From WSZJ01 sp964590435 (GTDB lineage: Bacteria; Planctomycetota; MHYJ01; WSZJ01): 64,000 bases of DNA. The notes below the pieces were generated by a model. The model had not been told where the DNA came from. It did no database searches and saw only the letters and a program-made list of their open reading frames with translations. The stretch lies in assembly GCA_964590435.1 (NCBI GenBank), contig CAZPWT010000019.1:1-64000 (forward strand). The letters run 5' to 3'. The translations under genes were made by a program, and so were the position numbers. Shown here piece by piece: positions 62,690 to 64,000 of this stretch (within the stretch, counting starts at the first letter, position 1; each line of letters begins with the position of its first letter).

Positions 62690-64000
62690 GACTCGCCGTC
62701 CTCATCGCTCTCGCCCTCTCGCTCCCCTCGCTCCTCCCCGCCCAGTCCCCCGCCCCGCTCTTCGAGGACTGGACCGAGCGCGCCGGCCTGGCGAAGGAAG
62801 ACTCCCCCTACAGCGTGTATTTCGCCGACCTCAACAATGACGGCTTCCCCGACGCGATCGTGAACGGCGGGAAGATCTTCATGAACGAGAAGGGCGTGAA
62901 GTTCGTGCGCTCCGCGAACGACAAGCCCTTCGCCCCCGACGAGAAGGCGGACCCGGCGGTGCCGCCGCACGGGCTGGTGCTGGGCGACGCGAACAACGAC
63001 GGGAACCTGGACCTGTTCGTGACGTTCAACATCGACCCGCAGGGCGAGGGGTTCAAGGACCACGGGCGGCGGAACGAGCTGTGGCTGGGGGACGGGAAGG
63101 GCGGGTTTGCGCTGAAGAAGGACACGGGGATCTCGACGGAGCCGCAGACGACGTGCACGGGGATGTTTCTCGACTACGACGGGGACGACAAGACGGACCT
63201 GTACGTGGGGAACTGGTGGACGCACCCGTGGAAGTCGCCGGAAGTCCTCATCAGCCCGCTCTACCGCGGCAAGGGCGACGGCACCTTCGAGGACGTGACG
63301 AAGGCGGCGGGGATCGAGGGGGACGCGACGCCGGAGAAGCGCGACTCGCGGCGGCCGATCTTCTGCGCGACGCACACGGACTGGAACAACGACGGCCGGC
63401 AGGACCTGCTGGTCGGGACGTACGCCGGGCGCTGGAACATCCTCTGGAAGAACAACGGCGACGGGACGTTCACGGACGTCGCGAAGGAGACCGGCTTCGA
63501 CTGCGACACGCGCGGCCGGTGGTTCGCGTACGGCGGGCCGGACAGCGAGTACTGCAACGTCTTCCTGTTCTCCGCGCCGTCGGCGGACTTCGACTGCGAC
63601 GGCGACATGGACGTCTTCCAGGCGACGATCCGCCACTGGGACTGGCGCGCGGTCGATCCCTCCATGATGCTCCTCAACACCGGCAAGGCCGGCGGCTGGA
63701 AATTCGAGCGCGAACCCTTCCGCATCCCCCGCGCCGCGCCGGCCGTGAACGTCCAGAACACCCAGGAGAACTGGGGCGACCTCCACGCCTCCTGGCTCGA
63801 CGTCGACAACGACGGCTGGCAGGACCTCGTCGTCGCCTCTTCCGATTACCCGGACCCGCAGCTCTTCAAGCTCTACCACCAGTCCCCCGACGGAAGCGGC
63901 AAGTTCGAGGACTGGACCGCGCACCTCGGTTTCGAGTGGGTCCAGGCGACCGGGATCTCGTTCGCCGACGTCGACCGCGACGGAGCGACCGACGTCCTCA
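62686..64000 (+). CDS. secreted FG-GAP/VCBS-repeat protein, truncated by window end
   Basis: At least 438 residues; GGAG 6 nt before the ATG at 62686. Signal peptide (1-20), then VCBS repeats with Ca loops such as D-L-N-N-D-G-F-P-D, D-A-N-N-D-G-N-L-D, D-Y-D-G-D-D-K-T-D and D-V-D-N-D-G-W-Q-D. It resembles CRTAC1-type propellers but is a different subfamily from the four selenoproteins. Whether it holds ASPIC/UnbV or another TGA lies beyond the window. ATGA overlap with the preceding regulator. Confidence 0.85.
   Translation, partial: MRLAVLIALALSLPSLLPAQSPAPLFEDWTERAGLAKEDSPYSVYFADLNNDGFPDAIVNGGKIFMNEKGVKFVRSANDKPFAPDEKADPAVPPHGLVLGDANNDGNLDLFVTFNIDPQGEGFKDHGRRNELWLGDGKGGFALKKDTGISTEPQTTCTGMFLDYDGDDKTDLYVGNWWTHPWKSPEVLISPLYRGKGDGTFEDVTKAAGIEGDATPEKRDSRRPIFCATHTDWNNDGRQDLLVGTYAGRWNILWKNNGDGTFTDVAKETGFDCDTRGRWFAYGGPDSEYCNVFLFSAPSADFDCDGDMDVFQATIRHWDWRAVDPSMMLLNTGKAGGWKFEREPFRIPRAAPAVNVQNTQENWGDLHASWLDVDNDGWQDLVVASSDYPDPQLFKLYHQSPDGSGKFEDWTAHLGFEWVQATGISFADVDRDGATDVL

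Noticed and set aside
1..64000. CRISPR arrays, tRNA, rRNA, prophage or insertion sequence
   Set aside because: No regularly spaced repeats, no cloverleaf or rRNA sequence, no transposase or phage genes were recognised on either strand.

Overview
This is a GC-rich bacterial chromosome segment from a Gram-negative (diderm) organism. It carries 3-deoxy-manno-octulosonate synthesis (kdsA), a type IV pilus secretin cluster, many signal-peptide and lipoprotein genes, and large FG-GAP/ASPIC-UnbV proteins. The mixture of VCBS/ASPIC paralogues, many ATGA/GTGA start-stop overlaps, RocA-type dehydrogenase and KamA/ATP-grasp cluster is most like Planctomycetota or a neighbouring uncultured lineage. No rRNA or tRNA gene is present to settle this.

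The main discovery is in the left third (157-22906, minus strand). Four paralogous genes (11689-15072, 7004-10381, 3660-7007, 157-3624) each look like two ORFs separated by a TGA, but the reading frame continues across the TGA in all four, with the protein context PD(Y/F)-U-T(F/H)(F/Y)WRQ. Directly after each TGA is a small hairpin (GGCRRC-AGKTN-GYYGYC type) with an AGGTC/AGGTT/AGTTA loop at the position and with the loop identity of a bacterial SECIS element. The stems covary between copies. I therefore annotate them as four long selenoproteins of about 1115-1155 residues: membrane anchor, FG-GAP/VCBS propeller, Sec, ASPIC/UnbV, TlpA-type thioredoxin, TPR. A fifth copy is a pseudogene (11250-11692). 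A different gene (18523-21777) also continues past a TGA; it then encodes a U-D-G-C motif and a Pro-rich tail, has its own hairpin with a GGT loop, and ends 16 bp before an intrinsic terminator. Its redoxin domain has lost the usual CxxC, so the Sec/Cys pair in the tail may replace it.

Middle part. 18.5-25.7 kb holds minus-strand envelope proteins of unknown role. 25.9-29.5 kb has a HEAT-repeat protein and two tandem glycosyltransferases. 29.9-33.6 kb is an operon of two D-Ala-D-Ala-ligase-like ATP-grasp proteins, a GNAT acetyltransferase and a lysine 2,3-aminomutase family protein, with a good promoter and a structured leader. 33.7-36.8 kb has a secreted protein with a CFI-box-like C-terminus and an outer-membrane protein. 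37.0-45.8 kb is a sugar nucleotidyltransferase followed by a tightly overlapping pilM-pilN-pilO-pilP-like-pilQ-TIGR03936-rng series.

Right part (46.2-64 kb): ribBA-kdsA, a PilZ protein, a phasin-like/PhaR pair, rocA, a DUF1858 protein, a GxxExxY protein inside a 41-bp inverted-repeat cassette, moaD-moaE-panD, a large anchored protein, an alpha/beta hydrolase, mdh, a DTW protein, acetyltransferase and antitoxin genes, an HTH-nucleotidyltransferase, and the start of another secreted VCBS protein that runs off the window. Several genes here have a -10 box only 6-10 bp before the start codon, suggesting leaderless mRNAs.
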